The notes under the pieces were generated by a model. The model did not search any database. It saw only the letters and a list, made by a program, of their open reading frames with translations, and was not told the DNA's origin. A stretch of DNA of 64,000 nt from Rhizobium glycinendophyticum (lineage in GTDB: Bacteria > Pseudomonadota > Alphaproteobacteria > Rhizobiales > Rhizobiaceae), in assembly GCF_006443685.1 (NCBI RefSeq), contig NZ_VFYP01000001.1, positions 2,418,001 through 2,482,000 of the forward strand, written 5' to 3'. Position 1 is the first letter of the stretch. Each line of letters starts with the position of its first letter. Made by a program: the position numbers and the translations under genes. This document shows positions 1 through 10,502 of the stretch, in pieces.

Positions 1-1427
1 AAGTCTTCCACCTTCGGCATGCGGACTGGTTCGGCTGCCATGCGGGGTTCGGCCATGACCGGTGCCGGTGCAACGGGCGCCTGCATGACCGGTGCCGGCT
101 GTTGCATGACAGGAGCCGGCTGGCTCATGACCGGCGCGGGAGCGATCGGCTGCATCATCTGCGGGGCCGGAGCGACTTCCGGAGCCGGGGCGGAGAAAAG
201 CTTGCTGGCAGGGCGGAATTCCGGCTGGGCAACGGGCTGCTGCTGCTGGCTCAGAGTCGACTGGCGAGCGACGGCGATTTCGAGTTCGCGTTCCATTTCG
301 GCTTCAGCGGAACGGATGGTGTCTGCGACCGGATCCATGGTCGGCTTGGGGGCCTGCGCCATTGCAGGCTGATATGCGGCCGGTGCCGGAGCAACGGCCG
401 CGGAAGAACGCATAACGGGCTTCGTCAGAGGCGCGGCTTCAAACCCCTTGGAGGCGAGTGCAGCGCGGTCGATCCCGGTGGCAACCACCGAGACTCGGAT
501 GATGCCTTCGAGCGCTTCGTCGAAGGTGGCGCCGAGGATGATGTTGGCGTCCGGATCGACTTCTTCGCGAATACGGGTTGCGGCTTCATCGACTTCGAAA
601 AGCGTGAGGTCACGACCACCGGTGATCGAGATCAGCAGGCCCTGGGCGCCCTTCATCGAGGTTTCGTCGAGCAGCGGATTGGCGATGGCAGCTTCGGCAG
701 CCTGCATGGCGCGGCCTTCACCCGATGCTTCGCCGGTGCCCATCATCGCACGGCCCATTTCGCGCATGACGGAACGGACGTCGGCGAAATCGAGGTTGAT
801 CAGGCCTTCCTTGACCATCAGGTCGGTGATGCAGGCAACACCCGAGTAGAGAACCTGGTCTGCCATGGCGAAGGCGTCGGCGAAGGTCGTCCGGTCGTTG
901 GCGATACGGAAGAGGTTCTGGTTCGGAATGACAATCAGAGTGTCGACCGATTTTTGCAGCTCCTCGATGCCGGATTCAGCAAGCCGCATGCGGCGCTGAC
1001 CCTCGAAGTGGAACGGCTTGGTCACGACGCCGACGGTCAGGATGCCCTTATTGCGGGCCGCCTGGGCGACGACCGGAGCGGCACCGGTACCGGTACCACC
1101 ACCCATGCCGGCGGTGACGAAGCACATATGGGTGCCGTTGAGATGATCGATGATTTCATCAATGCACTCTTCGGCGGCGGCACGACCGACTTCCGGCTGC
1201 GAACCGGCGCCGAGACCTTCGGTGACGTTGACGCCGAGCTGGATGATGCGCTCTGCCTTCGTCATGGTCAGCGCCTGGGCATCCGTGTTGGCGACGACGA
1301 AATCAACGCCCTGCAAGCCAGCGGTGATCATGTTGTTGACGGCATTGCCGCCACCGCCACCGACACCGAACACGGTGATGCGTGGCTTCAGCTCAGTGAT
1401 ATCTGGCTTCTGCAACTTGATGGTCAT
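1..1427 (-). CDS. ftsZ: Cell division protein FtsZ (3' end outside the window)
   Basis: Tubulin-like GTPase that polymerises into the cytokinetic Z ring. It starts at the ATG at 1427; about 475 residues lie in the window and no stop is reached before the left edge. The N-terminus carries the glycine-rich [10 protein letters not shown] motif and the tubulin signature [13 protein letters not shown], followed by the nucleotide-binding core to about residue 320. The remainder is a long Pro/Met/Gln/Ala-rich linker with repeated APVM-QP units, typical of the extended FtsZ of Rhizobiales (about 590 residues). The conserved C-terminal FtsA-binding peptide should lie outside the window. It is the last gene of the dcw cluster seen here, 95 bp after ftsA. 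Identity is very secure. Confidence 0.97.
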   Translation of the reverse strand, partial: MTIKLQKPDITELKPRITVFGVGGGGGNAVNNMITAGLQGVDFVVANTDAQALTMTKAERIIQLGVNVTEGLGAGSQPEVGRAAAEECIDEIIDHLNGTHMCFVTAGMGGGTGTGAAPVVAQAARNKGILTVGVVTKPFHFEGQRRMRLAESGIEELQKSVDTLIVIPNQNLFRIANDRTTFADAFAMADQVLYSGVACITDLMVKEGLINLDFADVRSVMREMGRAMMGTGEASGEGRAMQAAEAAIANPLLDETSMKGAQGLLISITGGRDLTLFEVDEAATRIREEVDPDANIILGATFDEALEGIIRVSVVATGIDRAALASKGFEAAPLTKPVMRSSAAVAPAPAAYQPAMAQAPKPTMDPVADTIRSAEAEMERELEIAVARQSTLSQQQQPVAQPEFRPASKLFSAPAPEVAPAPQMMQPIAPAPVMSQPAPVMQQPAPVMQAPVAPAPVMAEPRMAAEPVRMPKVED

Positions 1428-1522
1428 GGTACCCGTTCCTTCTTTTTCCGGCCGCATCGCCAAGCCGGCCATGTCATTTCAACAGATTTCCCTTGGCCGA
1501 ACCTTGCGGTCGGTGGGTAAGC

Positions 1523-2854
1523 TCAAAAACTCTCTTTCAGCCACTGGCCCATGCGGGCAATCCGGCTGCTTCCGTTGCCGAAGGGCGAGAACAACCCGCC
1601 CTGCCCGGCATGTGTTTCCTGGTCCGCCATCTGCGGATAGATCGTCAGCCCGACCGCCGTCGAGAAGGCTGGCCCCTTGGCCGCTGCCGGCAGGCCGGAC
1701 ACGCCCATTGGACGACCGATACGCACGTTCCTGGCCAGAATACGGCGCGCCGCTTCCGGCATGCCGGTCAATTGGCACGCACCACCCGTCAGGACGACCC
1801 GTTTGCCGACCACCGGCGAGAAGCCCGACTTCTGGATCCGGTCGCGCAGCAGTTCGAGCGTTTCCTCGATGCGCGCGCTGATAATCCGGGTGAGCAGGGC
1901 CCGCGGAACCTGGGTCGGCTGATCGCGATCATCCTCACCAATCGGCGGGACGGACACGACCTCGCGATCGTCGGCGCCGTTGGCGACGGCCGAACCGTGA
2001 ACGACCTTCAGGCGTTCTGCATCCTCGATACGGGTGGAAAGCCCGCGCGCCAGATCGGTCGTCACATGGTGACCGCCGATCCCGATGGCGTCCGTATGGA
2101 TCAACTTGCCTTCTGCGAAGACAGAGATGGTGGTCATGCCGCCGCCCATGTCGATCGCAGCACAACCAAGTTCGACCTCGTCGTCGACCAGAGCGGCAAG
2201 GCCGCTGGCGTAAGGCGTGGCAACCACGCCTTCGACGGTCAGGTGAGCGCGGTTGATGCAAAGCTCCAGATTGCGAAGCGCTGCACGTTCGGCCGTGACC
2301 ACATGCATGTCGACGCCGAGGACGTCGCCATACATTCCGAGTGGATCACGGATTCCTCGCTCGCCGTCAAGCGAAAAGCCCGTCGGAAGCGAATGCAGCA
2401 CGGCGCGGTCATTGCCCTGGGACTTCTGCCCGGCAGCGATCAGCACCTTGCGCAGATCGCCCGATTCGACTTCCTGGCCACCGAGATCGATGGTGGCGGT
2501 ATAGACGTCCGAACCGATCCGGCCGGCGGAAACATTGACGATCAGGCTCTCGACGGTAAGGCCAGCCATCCGTTCCGCCGCATCGACCGCCAGCCGAACC
2601 ACGTTCTCGACCGCATCCAGATCGGCGATGACGCCAGACTTGATGCCGTAGGAGCGCTGATGTCCCAGGCCAATGACCTCGACATTGTGCGTACGACCCG
2701 GAAGAACCGAGGTTTCGCGCCGCGGTGTCAGCCGCGCGATCATGCAAACGACCTTGGTGGTGCCGATGTCGAGCACGGACACGACATGAGCGCGCTTGGA
2801 GGAAAGCGGCTTCGTGCGGGGCAGACCGAAGGAGGAGCCACCAAAGATGCTCAT
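1523..2854 (-). CDS. ftsA: Cell division protein FtsA
   Basis: Actin-like ATPase that tethers FtsZ to the inner membrane and recruits later divisome proteins. The 443-residue protein has the phosphate-1 motif VLDIGTTKVVCMIARL at about residues 27-42, the phosphate-2 segment DMGGGMTTISVF, the adenosine motif VLTGGACQLTGM, and a C-terminal amphipathic segment ending RMGQWLKESF that fits the membrane-targeting helix. The N-terminal extension of about 20 residues before the first strand is usual in alphaproteobacteria. Its ATG overlaps the ftsQ stop codon by 4 nt, so translation is probably coupled. Confidence 0.97.
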   Translation of the reverse strand: MSIFGGSSFGLPRTKPLSSKRAHVVSVLDIGTTKVVCMIARLTPRRETSVLPGRTHNVEVIGLGHQRSYGIKSGVIADLDAVENVVRLAVDAAERMAGLTVESLIVNVSAGRIGSDVYTATIDLGGQEVESGDLRKVLIAAGQKSQGNDRAVLHSLPTGFSLDGERGIRDPLGMYGDVLGVDMHVVTAERAALRNLELCINRAHLTVEGVVATPYASGLAALVDDEVELGCAAIDMGGGMTTISVFAEGKLIHTDAIGIGGHHVTTDLARGLSTRIEDAERLKVVHGSAVANGADDREVVSVPPIGEDDRDQPTQVPRALLTRIISARIEETLELLRDRIQKSGFSPVVGKRVVLTGGACQLTGMPEAARRILARNVRIGRPMGVSGLPAAAKGPAFSTAVGLTIYPQMADQETHAGQGGLFSPFGNGSSRIARMGQWLKESF

Positions 2855-3774
2855 ATCTTCTGCTCCAGCTTCTTGAGTTCCTTGGCCCGGGCTTCGACTG
2901 CCACCTGGCGGCGCTCCTGCGCCTCGGGCGTCAGACGAACCGCGATCCGGTCTGGCAGGCGCAGGTCGATTGCGACGATGTCGCGCGAAAGAACCTGCTG
3001 CTCCTGGTCGAAGCGGGTCAGAAGGGCGAGCGCATCACCGATATGGTCTTCCGGCAACTTGACGATCACGCCATTGTCCAGATGCACATCCCAGCGACGG
3101 CCAGCGACACGCACAAAGGCCTTCACGCGCGACGCGATAGCGGGCCACTTCGCAAACTCTTCCTCGACAGCAGCAGCGGCGGTTTCGGCATCGCGACCAA
3201 CGAAGAGCGGCAGCGAGGCGAATTTGTTGTCCCGCAGCGGCGCAATCACACTACCTGAGCGCTCAATCAGCGACAGGTCGGAACCATGCTGCCAGATCGC
3301 ATAAGCCTGACGTTCCTTCAGCATCACCTCGACAGTACCGGGATAGATCTTGCGAAGCTCGACCGACTCGACCCAGGGAAGCTCGGAAAGCGCCTTGCGG
3401 GCCGCAGCGATATCGAGCTCCAGCAGGCTCGAGGCACCATCAAGGCCGAGCAGCTGCAGGATGTCGATTTCAGACGTGTGCTGATTGCCGGAAACCCTGA
3501 CGTCTTCGATGGCGAAACCGGCAGTCGAGGTTACGGACTCCATGACCTCAGGACCGTGGCCGCCAACGATCACGCCGTGCAGAGCAACCGCCGAGTAAAA
3601 GACAGCCAGAGAAGCCTTGCCAAGATGGCGCGGCAAGGGAACACGACCCGAACAGAAGCTGGCGACGAAGCGCACCGTCCGACGCAGCGGACGCGGCAGA
3701 ACCACACCCTCGCCCGCGCCGGTCGGCATGGCGGAATATCCGCTCTCGCCCTCGACCACCCTCTTGCCACTCAT
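2851..3774 (-). CDS. ftsQ: Cell division protein FtsQ
   Basis: Bitopic inner-membrane divisome protein linking early and late division proteins (FtsQ-FtsL-FtsB). About 70 cytoplasmic residues are followed by one transmembrane helix (around [15 protein letters not shown]), then a POTRA domain ([18 protein letters not shown]... to the [13 protein letters not shown] segment) and the beta domain. I chose the ATG at 3774 because it forms an ATGA overlap with the ddl stop; a GTG at 3783 would add three residues. The protein is 307 residues with the chosen start. The order ddl-ftsQ-ftsA-ftsZ is canonical. Confidence 0.95.
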   Translation of the reverse strand: MSGKRVVEGESGYSAMPTGAGEGVVLPRPLRRTVRFVASFCSGRVPLPRHLGKASLAVFYSAVALHGVIVGGHGPEVMESVTSTAGFAIEDVRVSGNQHTSEIDILQLLGLDGASSLLELDIAAARKALSELPWVESVELRKIYPGTVEVMLKERQAYAIWQHGSDLSLIERSGSVIAPLRDNKFASLPLFVGRDAETAAAAVEEEFAKWPAIASRVKAFVRVAGRRWDVHLDNGVIVKLPEDHIGDALALLTRFDQEQQVLSRDIVAIDLRLPDRIAVRLTPEAQERRQVAVEARAKELKKLEQKI

Positions 3775-4697
3775 CGAGAACACGATGCGTCCTCCACCAT
3801 CCAGCTTACAAATTCACCAAAGCTATAGCCCGCATGGGCCGCCATTTCCGGCAACAGGGAGGTTGGGGTCATACCAGGCTGATTGTTGAGCTCCAGCCAG
3901 ATCAGATCACCATCCTCGGACAGACGATCGTCGTAGCGGAAGTCTGAACGACTCACTCCGCGGCACCCGATCGCCCGATGCGCCTCAAGCGCCAATGATT
4001 GTATTTTTTGGTAAATTTTCGGTGAAATTTGCGCAGGAAGCACGTGCTGCGACCCACCGGCCGCATACTTCGAATCGTAGTCGTAGAAGCTGTGACCGAG
4101 CGGCACGATTTCGGTGACACCCAGCGGCTTGCCATCCATGATGCCACAGGTCAGCTCACGGCCCGCGACGTAGCGCTCAACCATGACAACGTCGCCATAC
4201 CGCCATTCGCTGGACGTCAGGATCTGCGGCGGATGCGCCATATCCTCGCGAACGATGACAACACCGAAACTCGACCCTTCGCGTACCGGCTTGACCACAT
4301 AAGGCGGCGCCATTGGATGCGTGTTGCCAATGTCGAAGCGATTCAGCACCATGGCATCCGCCACCGGAATTCCGGCCTGAGCAGCCACGATCTTCGCCTG
4401 CTTCTTGTCCATGGCAAGCGCCGAGGCGAGCACGCCGGAATGCGTATAGGGAATCTCGAGGTATTCCAGCACGCCCTGAATGGTGCCATCCTCACCGAAC
4501 GGGCCGTGCAGCGCGTTGAACGCAACATCCGGACGGAGCCCCTCCAGGACGCGACCGATGTCACGACCGACGTCCACCTGCGTCACCCGGTATCCCTGCC
4601 CTTCGAGAGCAGCCGCACAGGCAGTTCCGGACGACAAGCTCACCGGGCGCTCGGATGAAATTCCACCCATCAAAACCGCGACATGCTTGCCACTCAT
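3771..4697 (-). CDS. ddl: D-alanine--D-alanine ligase
   Basis: Makes the D-Ala-D-Ala dipeptide used by MurF, with ATP, in the cytoplasm. It is an ATP-grasp enzyme of 308 residues from the chosen start ([12 protein letters not shown]), the usual length for DdlB. Visible motifs are the N-terminal [13 protein letters not shown], the ATP-binding [15 protein letters not shown] and the Mg-binding [13 protein letters not shown] near the C-terminus. The frame is open 22 codons upstream (ATG 4763), but that extension does not look like the family. The preceding 200 bp are AT-rich and could carry a separate promoter for ddl-ftsQAZ. Confidence 0.96.
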   Translation of the reverse strand: MSGKHVAVLMGGISSERPVSLSSGTACAAALEGQGYRVTQVDVGRDIGRVLEGLRPDVAFNALHGPFGEDGTIQGVLEYLEIPYTHSGVLASALAMDKKQAKIVAAQAGIPVADAMVLNRFDIGNTHPMAPPYVVKPVREGSSFGVVIVREDMAHPPQILTSSEWRYGDVVMVERYVAGRELTCGIMDGKPLGVTEIVPLGHSFYDYDSKYAAGGSQHVLPAQISPKIYQKIQSLALEAHRAIGCRGVSRSDFRYDDRLSEDGDLIWLELNNQPGMTPTSLLPEMAAHAGYSFGEFVSWMVEDASCSR

Positions 4698-4903
4698 AAA
4701 ACGCCTCGCAAAAAAACCGTTAAACCGAGATGCAGCAACAGTGGCCGCTTCGATTCCTTCCATGTCAGTTGAACAACATTAAGGTTAATGAAGTGTTTAC
4801 TTTCGTTAACTTCTCGCATGGCACCCGACAGCCGCTTCGGGATTCAAAATCTCGGCTTGCGTGGCTAAGGCGCTGAAAGATTTAGGAATTGAAGAAAACT
4901 CGA

Positions 4904-5761
4904 TCAGGCCGACCGGCGTGTCTCGAATGTGACAAGCTCTGGCGAAACCACGGCTTCCTCGCCCGAAACGGCAACCTGCAGGGCATTGGCATGGACAAGT
5001 CGATTCCGGCCAGCAGCCTTGGCGAGATATAGGGCGCGATCCGCCATGGAAAAAATCTCGCTGAATCCGAGCTCAGCCACCCCGTCGGCGACACCTGCAG
5101 ACACCGTGACCGGAAAAGCGCCGGCGGGGCCCACAAACTCCGCTGTCTCGACCGCGTGGAGCATTCCCTCTGCGACCGCCAGAGCCGCGGAAGAATCGAG
5201 GCCAGTCAATAGCACAGCGAATTCCTCCCCACCGATGCGCGAGACCTTGGCGCCGTCTGGCGCTCTGGACGTCAGCACTGCTGCAACCTGCGCGATGACA
5301 TCGTCACCTGTTTTGTGACCCAGTCCGTCATTGATCGCCTTGAAGCGGTCGATGTCGAAAAGGATGAGGCTCGCCTGGCCGCGCACGCGCTCGAACTCAT
5401 CAAGAAAGGCCCGCCGGTTCATCAGCCCCGAAAGCATGTCGGTCCGGCTCAGCATTTCAAAACGCTGATTCGACAGGCCAAGGTCGTAAATGGCGAGCCC
5501 GACGACACTATAGGCGAGCACGGCAACGACGAAGGAAACGGGCGGAGTGAGCACGGTCGCGATCACGAGTGCCGGCCCCAGGGCATAGGGCAAAAGACCG
5601 AATGCGACGAGCACGAGATGGGAGAGGATATTGAGGACATAGGCGAAGACGGCAATCTTCGCGGCCATGACGACGGCTTTACGCAGGACGGCCTGACGAG
5701 ACGAAAACGCACCCAGCATCAGCTGCTGCATCACCCAGGCATGTACACTCGCGACCATCAT
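4904..5761 (-). CDS. Membrane-anchored GGDEF diguanylate cyclase inside the dcw cluster
   Basis: Predicted to condense two GTP into cyclic di-GMP. About the first 110 residues hold three or four hydrophobic helices (for example VFAYVLNILSHLVLVAFGLL), followed by a GGDEF domain: the start signature SRTDMLSGLMNRRAF, the metal-binding LILFDIDRFKAIND and an intact active site GGEEF. An RxxD sequence lies upstream of the active site, but seven rather than five residues away, so a canonical inhibitory I-site is not evident. The start is uncertain: TTG at 5770, or ATG at 5761 or 5758. It lies on the same strand as the flanking murB and ddl, which are normally adjacent or nearly so, and therefore interrupts the cell-division operon. 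Confidence 0.9.
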   Translation of the reverse strand: MMVASVHAWVMQQLMLGAFSSRQAVLRKAVVMAAKIAVFAYVLNILSHLVLVAFGLLPYALGPALVIATVLTPPVSFVVAVLAYSVVGLAIYDLGLSNQRFEMLSRTDMLSGLMNRRAFLDEFERVRGQASLILFDIDRFKAINDGLGHKTGDDVIAQVAAVLTSRAPDGAKVSRIGGEEFAVLLTGLDSSAALAVAEGMLHAVETAEFVGPAGAFPVTVSAGVADGVAELGFSEIFSMADRALYLAKAAGRNRLVHANALQVAVSGEEAVVSPELVTFETRRSA

Positions 5762-5837
5762 AGCCCCCAAACTGAGGAGAGCTTAGTGATCGCGAGTTAA
5801 GAATTCATGCAGATACGAATACCCAAAAACAGAATTC

Positions 5838-6812
5838 TCAGGCCGGCACTGATCCCATGAAGGGCTTGACCTCACGGCCGGGCATGAAGATGCCCAAGCG
5901 TTTGATTTCCCATTCCAGTTTTACGCCCGAATGCTCAAGCACGCGCTGGCGAACAGTCTCGCCGAGATATTCCAGATCGTAGCCGGTCGCATGGCCGACA
6001 TTGATCATGAAATTGCAATGCAGCGATGACATCTGCGCGCCGCCGATCATCAGGCCCCGGCAACCGGCCTCGTCGATCAGTTCCCAGGCGGAATGCCCCT
6101 CGGGGTTCTTGAAGGTGGAGCCGCCCGTTTTTTCCTTGACCGGCTGAACCGTCTCGCGGTGATGACGCACCGCATCCATGTCGGCGCGGATCTTCGCCCG
6201 GTCCTCCGGGTAACCCTCAAAGGTCGCATGCGTGAAAATCAGATCGGGGGAAGCGCCCGAGTGGCGATAGCTGTAACCCATGTCGGCATTCGACAGGACA
6301 TGCACATTGCCCTTGCGATCCACCGCCTCGACCTCGACCAGCCGCCCCGCCGTGTCGCCGCCATTGGCACCGGCATTCATGCGAACCGCACCGCCGATCG
6401 AACCGGGAATGCCGTAGTAGAAGTGGAAGCCGCCGATGCTGTTGTCCATCGCCATGGCAGCGATGTGCTTGTCTGGGCAAATGGCGCCGGCCCGAATACG
6501 GTTCTCACCGGCCAACTCCACTTGGCCAAAGCCCTTGGCGGAGAGGCGCACCACCACCCCCGGAATGCCGCCGTCACGCACCAAAAGGTTCGAGCCGACG
6601 CCGATCACCGTCAACGGCACGTCATCCGGCAATAGCTTGAGAAAGGTGATGAGGTCTTCCGTGTCATGCGGCTGGAACATCAGTTCGGCGAGCCCGCCCG
6701 CCTGGAACCACGTGACGCGGTCCATCGGTGCATCCGGCGTCAGCCGCCCCTTCAGTTCATTGACGCCTGACCCGAGCGAGGCCAGCAGCTTTTCCCCATC
6801 CACCTGTTTCAT
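5838..6812 (-). CDS. murB: UDP-N-acetylenolpyruvoylglucosamine reductase
   Basis: Reduces UDP-GlcNAc-enolpyruvate to UDP-MurNAc with NADPH and FAD in the cytoplasm. The 324-residue protein has the FAD-binding PP-loop region [20 protein letters not shown], the conserved [20 protein letters not shown] segment and the GSTFKNP motif holding the catalytic serine. The length fits type-I MurB. Its ATG directly follows the murC stop (no spacer), so the two genes are probably translated together. Confidence 0.97.
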   Translation of the reverse strand: MKQVDGEKLLASLGSGVNELKGRLTPDAPMDRVTWFQAGGLAELMFQPHDTEDLITFLKLLPDDVPLTVIGVGSNLLVRDGGIPGVVVRLSAKGFGQVELAGENRIRAGAICPDKHIAAMAMDNSIGGFHFYYGIPGSIGGAVRMNAGANGGDTAGRLVEVEAVDRKGNVHVLSNADMGYSYRHSGASPDLIFTHATFEGYPEDRAKIRADMDAVRHHRETVQPVKEKTGGSTFKNPEGHSAWELIDEAGCRGLMIGGAQMSSLHCNFMINVGHATGYDLEYLGETVRQRVLEHSGVKLEWEIKRLGIFMPGREVKPFMGSVPA

Positions 6813-8225
6813 TCAAGACTTTCCCGAAATTGCATCAAGTTCCGCCGGCAGGGCAGCCGCCCATTGGGTGATGTTGCCAGCCCCCAAGAGGACCACGAAA
6901 TCACCCGGTTGTGCAATGCCCGCGACGAGAGAAGCGAGTTGATCGGGCGCGGCGAGATAACGCGCATCCCGATGCCCGCTTGATTTGATCCGAGACACCA
7001 GCGCTTCCGAATCAACCCCATCGATCGGATCTTCGCCCGCTGCATAGACTGGCGACAGGAAGATCGTGTCGGCATCGTTGAAGCAATTGGCAAAATCGTC
7101 GAACAGGCTGGCTAGCCGCGAATAGCGGTGCGGTTGATGAACGGCGATGATCCGGCCCTTGCAGGATTCCCGCGCCGCCTTCAGCACGGCCTTGATCTCG
7201 ACCGGATGGTGTCCGTAGTCGTCGAACACCTGAACGCCGTTGGCTGTTCCTGTGAGGGTGAATCGACGCTTCACGCCGCCGAAACCGGCGAGGCCCTTGC
7301 GGATTGCGTCTTCTGGAATGTCGAGCCGGTTGGCGACGGCGATCGCCGCGCACGCATTGGAGATGTTGTGCCGGCCCGGCATCGGCAGCACCAGATCCTT
7401 GAAGCTGAACACGCGACCGGTGCGGCGGCGGCGAATCTCGACGTCGAAGATCGAACGCGTGCCATCGAGGCGCACGTTGGAGAAACGCACGTCCGCCTGC
7501 GGGTTCTCGCCATAGGTGATGACCTTGCGGTCCTCGATGCGGCCAACCAGTGCCTGCACTTCCGGATGGTCAAGGCACATCACCCCGAAGCCGTAGAAGG
7601 GCACGTTCTCGACGAACTGCCGGAAGGCGGCGCGCGCATTGTCAAAGGTGCCGTAATGGTCGAGATGCTCAGGGTCGATATTGGTGACGATTGCAACGTC
7701 CGCCGGCAGCTTCAGGAAGGTACCGTCCGATTCGTCGGCCTCGACCACCATCCACTCGCCCTCGCCCATGCGCGCATTGGTGCCATAGGCATTGATGATG
7801 CCACCATTGATGACTGTCGGGTCAAGCGCGCCGGCGTCGAGAAGTGCTGCCACCATCGAGGTCGTCGTCGTCTTGCCATGCGTACCACCGACGGCGATCG
7901 CATTGCGAAAGCGCATCAGCTCCGCCAGCATTTCCGCACGGCGAACGATCGGCAGCAGCTTTTCCCGCGCCGCGATCAGTTCCGGATTGCTCTTCTTGAT
8001 CGCCGTCGACACGACGACCACCTCGGCCTCGCCGAGGTTCTCGGCCGTGTGCCCAACAAAGACTTCGATGCCCTTGGCCCTGAGACGCTGGACATTGGCG
8101 CTTTCCGACTGGTCCGACCCTTGAACCTTGTGACCGAGATTGTGCAGGACCTCTGCAATCCCGCTCATCCCGATCCCGCCGATCCCGATGAAGTGGACCA
8201 GACCAATGGTTTTCGGCATTTTCAT
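6813..8225 (-). CDS. murC: UDP-N-acetylmuramate--L-alanine ligase
   Basis: Adds L-Ala to UDP-MurNAc using ATP, the first peptide-stem step. The 470-residue Mur ligase has the N-terminal nucleotide-fold motif [17 protein letters not shown], the P-loop [15 protein letters not shown], the central [10 protein letters not shown] segment and the C-terminal FDDYGHHP signature. It starts with ATG at 8225, overlapping the murG stop by 4 nt. Confidence 0.97.
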   Translation of the reverse strand: MKMPKTIGLVHFIGIGGIGMSGIAEVLHNLGHKVQGSDQSESANVQRLRAKGIEVFVGHTAENLGEAEVVVVSTAIKKSNPELIAAREKLLPIVRRAEMLAELMRFRNAIAVGGTHGKTTTTSMVAALLDAGALDPTVINGGIINAYGTNARMGEGEWMVVEADESDGTFLKLPADVAIVTNIDPEHLDHYGTFDNARAAFRQFVENVPFYGFGVMCLDHPEVQALVGRIEDRKVITYGENPQADVRFSNVRLDGTRSIFDVEIRRRRTGRVFSFKDLVLPMPGRHNISNACAAIAVANRLDIPEDAIRKGLAGFGGVKRRFTLTGTANGVQVFDDYGHHPVEIKAVLKAARESCKGRIIAVHQPHRYSRLASLFDDFANCFNDADTIFLSPVYAAGEDPIDGVDSEALVSRIKSSGHRDARYLAAPDQLASLVAGIAQPGDFVVLLGAGNITQWAAALPAELDAISGKS

Positions 8226-9343
8226 AGTGTGGCTCCATTCCGCTGGGCAATGCCCTTGCCGGCGGCAATAGCCTCTACGAGGTCTGCGAGCAAGCCGGCC
8301 GCATCGGGCTTGCCCGTGCTTTTCGCTGCCGCGGCGGTGAGAGCGAGCGATTCGGGGTTCTCCATCGCCTGCTGCAACAGCCCGGCGATACGTTCCCGCG
8401 AAAGCTCCGCCTGGGCGATCACCTGCGCGCCGCCCTTCGCCGCAAGTGCTGCCGCATTGGCCGCCTGATCGTGATCCAGCGCATGGGGATAGGGCACGAG
8501 AATGCTGGGGCGACCGATCACCGCAAGTTCCGAAACGGTCGATGCGCCGGAGCGGCAGATGACCAGATGCGCTGCGGCAAGCCGTTCCGCCATGTCGGTG
8601 AAGAAGGGTGCCACATCGGCCGGAATGCCGAGTGCCGCATAAGCGTCCTTGACCTTTTGCCCATCCTCAGGCCGGGCCTGCTGCGTCACTACAAGTCGTG
8701 CCTTCAGTTCCGTTGGCAGCATGGCCACGGCCGGCGTGATTGCTTCTGAAAAGAACTGCGCGCCCTGGCTACCGCCAAAGACGACAAGCCGGAACGACTG
8801 CCCCTCGCCCGACGGCACGTAGGGAACGTTCGCCGCCGCGATGACGGCCGGGCGTACCGGATTGCCGGTAAGCCGCATCTTCGACTGGTAGGCGCCACCG
8901 GGCGCCAGAAACCCGCCGGCAATCGCATCGACGCGAGATGCGAGCAGGCGGTTCGCCCGGCCCATGACGGCGTTCTGTTCGTGAACAGCGGTCGGCACGC
9001 CGAGGCCAGCGGCTGCAAAGAGCGGCGGCACCGTCGGATAACCACCAAAGCCGATCACCGCCTTCGGCTGCAGGCGGCTGATCAGCGTCTTGGCTTCGCG
9101 ATAACCGCGCCAGAGCGTCAGCACTGCGTTGGCCATGGCAAGGGGATTGCGCGAGCCGATCGTGGCGGAAGAGACCGTGTGGATTTCCTCAGCCGGAAAC
9201 GTCCCCGCAAAACGTTCGGCACGCTTGTCCGTTACCAGATGAACGCCGTAGCCGCGCTGCTTCAGTTCGTGGGCCAGCGCTTCGGCAGGAAAGAGGTGAC
9301 CACCGGTGCCACCGGCGGCGAGGAGAACAAGACCTTTGGACAT
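8222..9343 (-). CDS. murG: UDP-GlcNAc:undecaprenyl-PP-MurNAc-pentapeptide GlcNAc transferase
   Basis: Makes lipid II from lipid I at the cytoplasmic face of the inner membrane. It is a GT28/GT-B enzyme of 373 residues with the acceptor loop [16 protein letters not shown] at the N-terminus, the [12 protein letters not shown] segment, the second G-loop [14 protein letters not shown], and the donor-binding [12 protein letters not shown] and [12 protein letters not shown] motifs. It lies 3 bp after ftsW. Confidence 0.97.
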   Translation of the reverse strand: MSKGLVLLAAGGTGGHLFPAEALAHELKQRGYGVHLVTDKRAERFAGTFPAEEIHTVSSATIGSRNPLAMANAVLTLWRGYREAKTLISRLQPKAVIGFGGYPTVPPLFAAAGLGVPTAVHEQNAVMGRANRLLASRVDAIAGGFLAPGGAYQSKMRLTGNPVRPAVIAAANVPYVPSGEGQSFRLVVFGGSQGAQFFSEAITPAVAMLPTELKARLVVTQQARPEDGQKVKDAYAALGIPADVAPFFTDMAERLAAAHLVICRSGASTVSELAVIGRPSILVPYPHALDHDQAANAAALAAKGGAQVIAQAELSRERIAGLLQQAMENPESLALTAAAAKSTGKPDAAGLLADLVEAIAAGKGIAQRNGATL

Positions 9344-9346
9344 CGC

Positions 9347-10501
9347 TTACTCCGCCGGAACGCCGGCCACAGACCGGAACAGGCTGCGCTCCTGAGCGCG
9401 CTTTTCCGGACGACGGCGCGTGAGGGCAAGAATGAAGCCTGCCGTCACGCAGATCGCGGTCATCGACGAACCACCATAGGAGATAAGCGGCAGCGTCATG
9501 CCCTTGGCCGGCAACAGCTGCAGATTGACGCCGATATTGATCATCGACTGGATGCCGAGCAGGAGAACGAGGCCGGCCACCGCCAGCCGATTAAAATCAT
9601 TTCGCTCGCGATAGGCGTGGCTGAGGCCGCGGAGAACCAGGAAGCCGAAGATCGCAACCAGGACCATGCAGAAGACGATGCCGAACTCTTCCGCCGCAAC
9701 CGAGAAGATGAAGTCGGTATGGCTGTCGGGGATGATCCGCTTGACGATGCCCTCGCCCGGCCCGAGCCCGAACCAGCCGCCATGGACGATGGCGTCATGC
9801 GCCGTGTCCACCTGAAAGGTATCGCCTTCACCGGTCAAGAACCGGTCTACGCGTCCCGCAACGTGCGGCAGTGTCACATAAGCGCCGAAAAAGCCGGTAG
9901 CACCGAGTACGCCGAGCACCACGATCCACAGCCATGGCATGCCGGCCATGAAGAACATGGCGCTCCAGACGCTGCCGATCAGAATGGTCTGGCCAAGGTC
10001 GGGCTGGGCGATCAGCAGGGCGGCGGTCATGCCGAACAGCAGGATGGCGAAAAGATTTCCCGGAATTTCTGGCTGGCGCGCATGTTCAGCAAACAGCCAG
10101 GCACAGATAACGACGAAGGCAGGCTTCATGAACTCCGACGGCTGAATGGACAGCCCAAGCAGCGACAGCCAGCGGCGCCCGCCCTTCACTTCGACGCCGA
10201 CGAACAACACCAGCACCATCATGATCAGCGCCGTTGCGAGCATGACCATGGCGGTCCGCCGTACCTGGCGCGGCGACAGGAAGGACAGGCCGATCATCAC
10301 GGTCAGCGCCGGCAGCATGAAGGCTGCATGCCGCTTGACGAAATGGAAGCTGTCTAGCCCCAGCCGCTCGGCAACCGCAGGAGACGCGGCGAAGGACAGC
10401 ATCAGTCCGATGCCCATCAACAGGATGAACGTGAAGAGGAACAGGCGGTCGATCGTCCAGAACCAGTCCGCAACGGGACCTCTCTCTACGCGGCTCACCA
10501 T
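9347..10501 (-). CDS. ftsW: SEDS-family septal peptidoglycan glycosyltransferase FtsW
   Basis: Polytopic inner-membrane SEDS protein that polymerises septal glycan together with FtsI (PBP3). The 384-residue protein has about ten hydrophobic segments and the conserved SEDS regions, including LSLLGLSIQPSEFMKPAFV, GLGPGEGIVKRIIPDSHTDF and, near the C-terminus, GMTLPLISYGGSS. A basic tail follows. It sits between murD (1 bp apart) and murG. Confidence 0.96.
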   Translation of the reverse strand: MVSRVERGPVADWFWTIDRLFLFTFILLMGIGLMLSFAASPAVAERLGLDSFHFVKRHAAFMLPALTVMIGLSFLSPRQVRRTAMVMLATALIMMVLVLFVGVEVKGGRRWLSLLGLSIQPSEFMKPAFVVICAWLFAEHARQPEIPGNLFAILLFGMTAALLIAQPDLGQTILIGSVWSAMFFMAGMPWLWIVVLGVLGATGFFGAYVTLPHVAGRVDRFLTGEGDTFQVDTAHDAIVHGGWFGLGPGEGIVKRIIPDSHTDFIFSVAAEEFGIVFCMVLVAIFGFLVLRGLSHAYRERNDFNRLAVAGLVLLLGIQSMINIGVNLQLLPAKGMTLPLISYGGSSMTAICVTAGFILALTRRRPEKRAQERSLFRSVAGVPAE

Positions 10502-10502
10502 G

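Noticed and set aside
102..3304. Long plus-strand frames across ftsZ, ftsA and ftsQ
   Set aside because: They are antisense shadows of secure division genes and have low-complexity Arg/Gly/His composition.
4795..4810. GTTTAC-TTTCG-TTAAC upstream of ddl as a CtrA box
   Set aside because: The spacing between TTTA and TTAA is six bases rather than seven and one half-site is mismatched.
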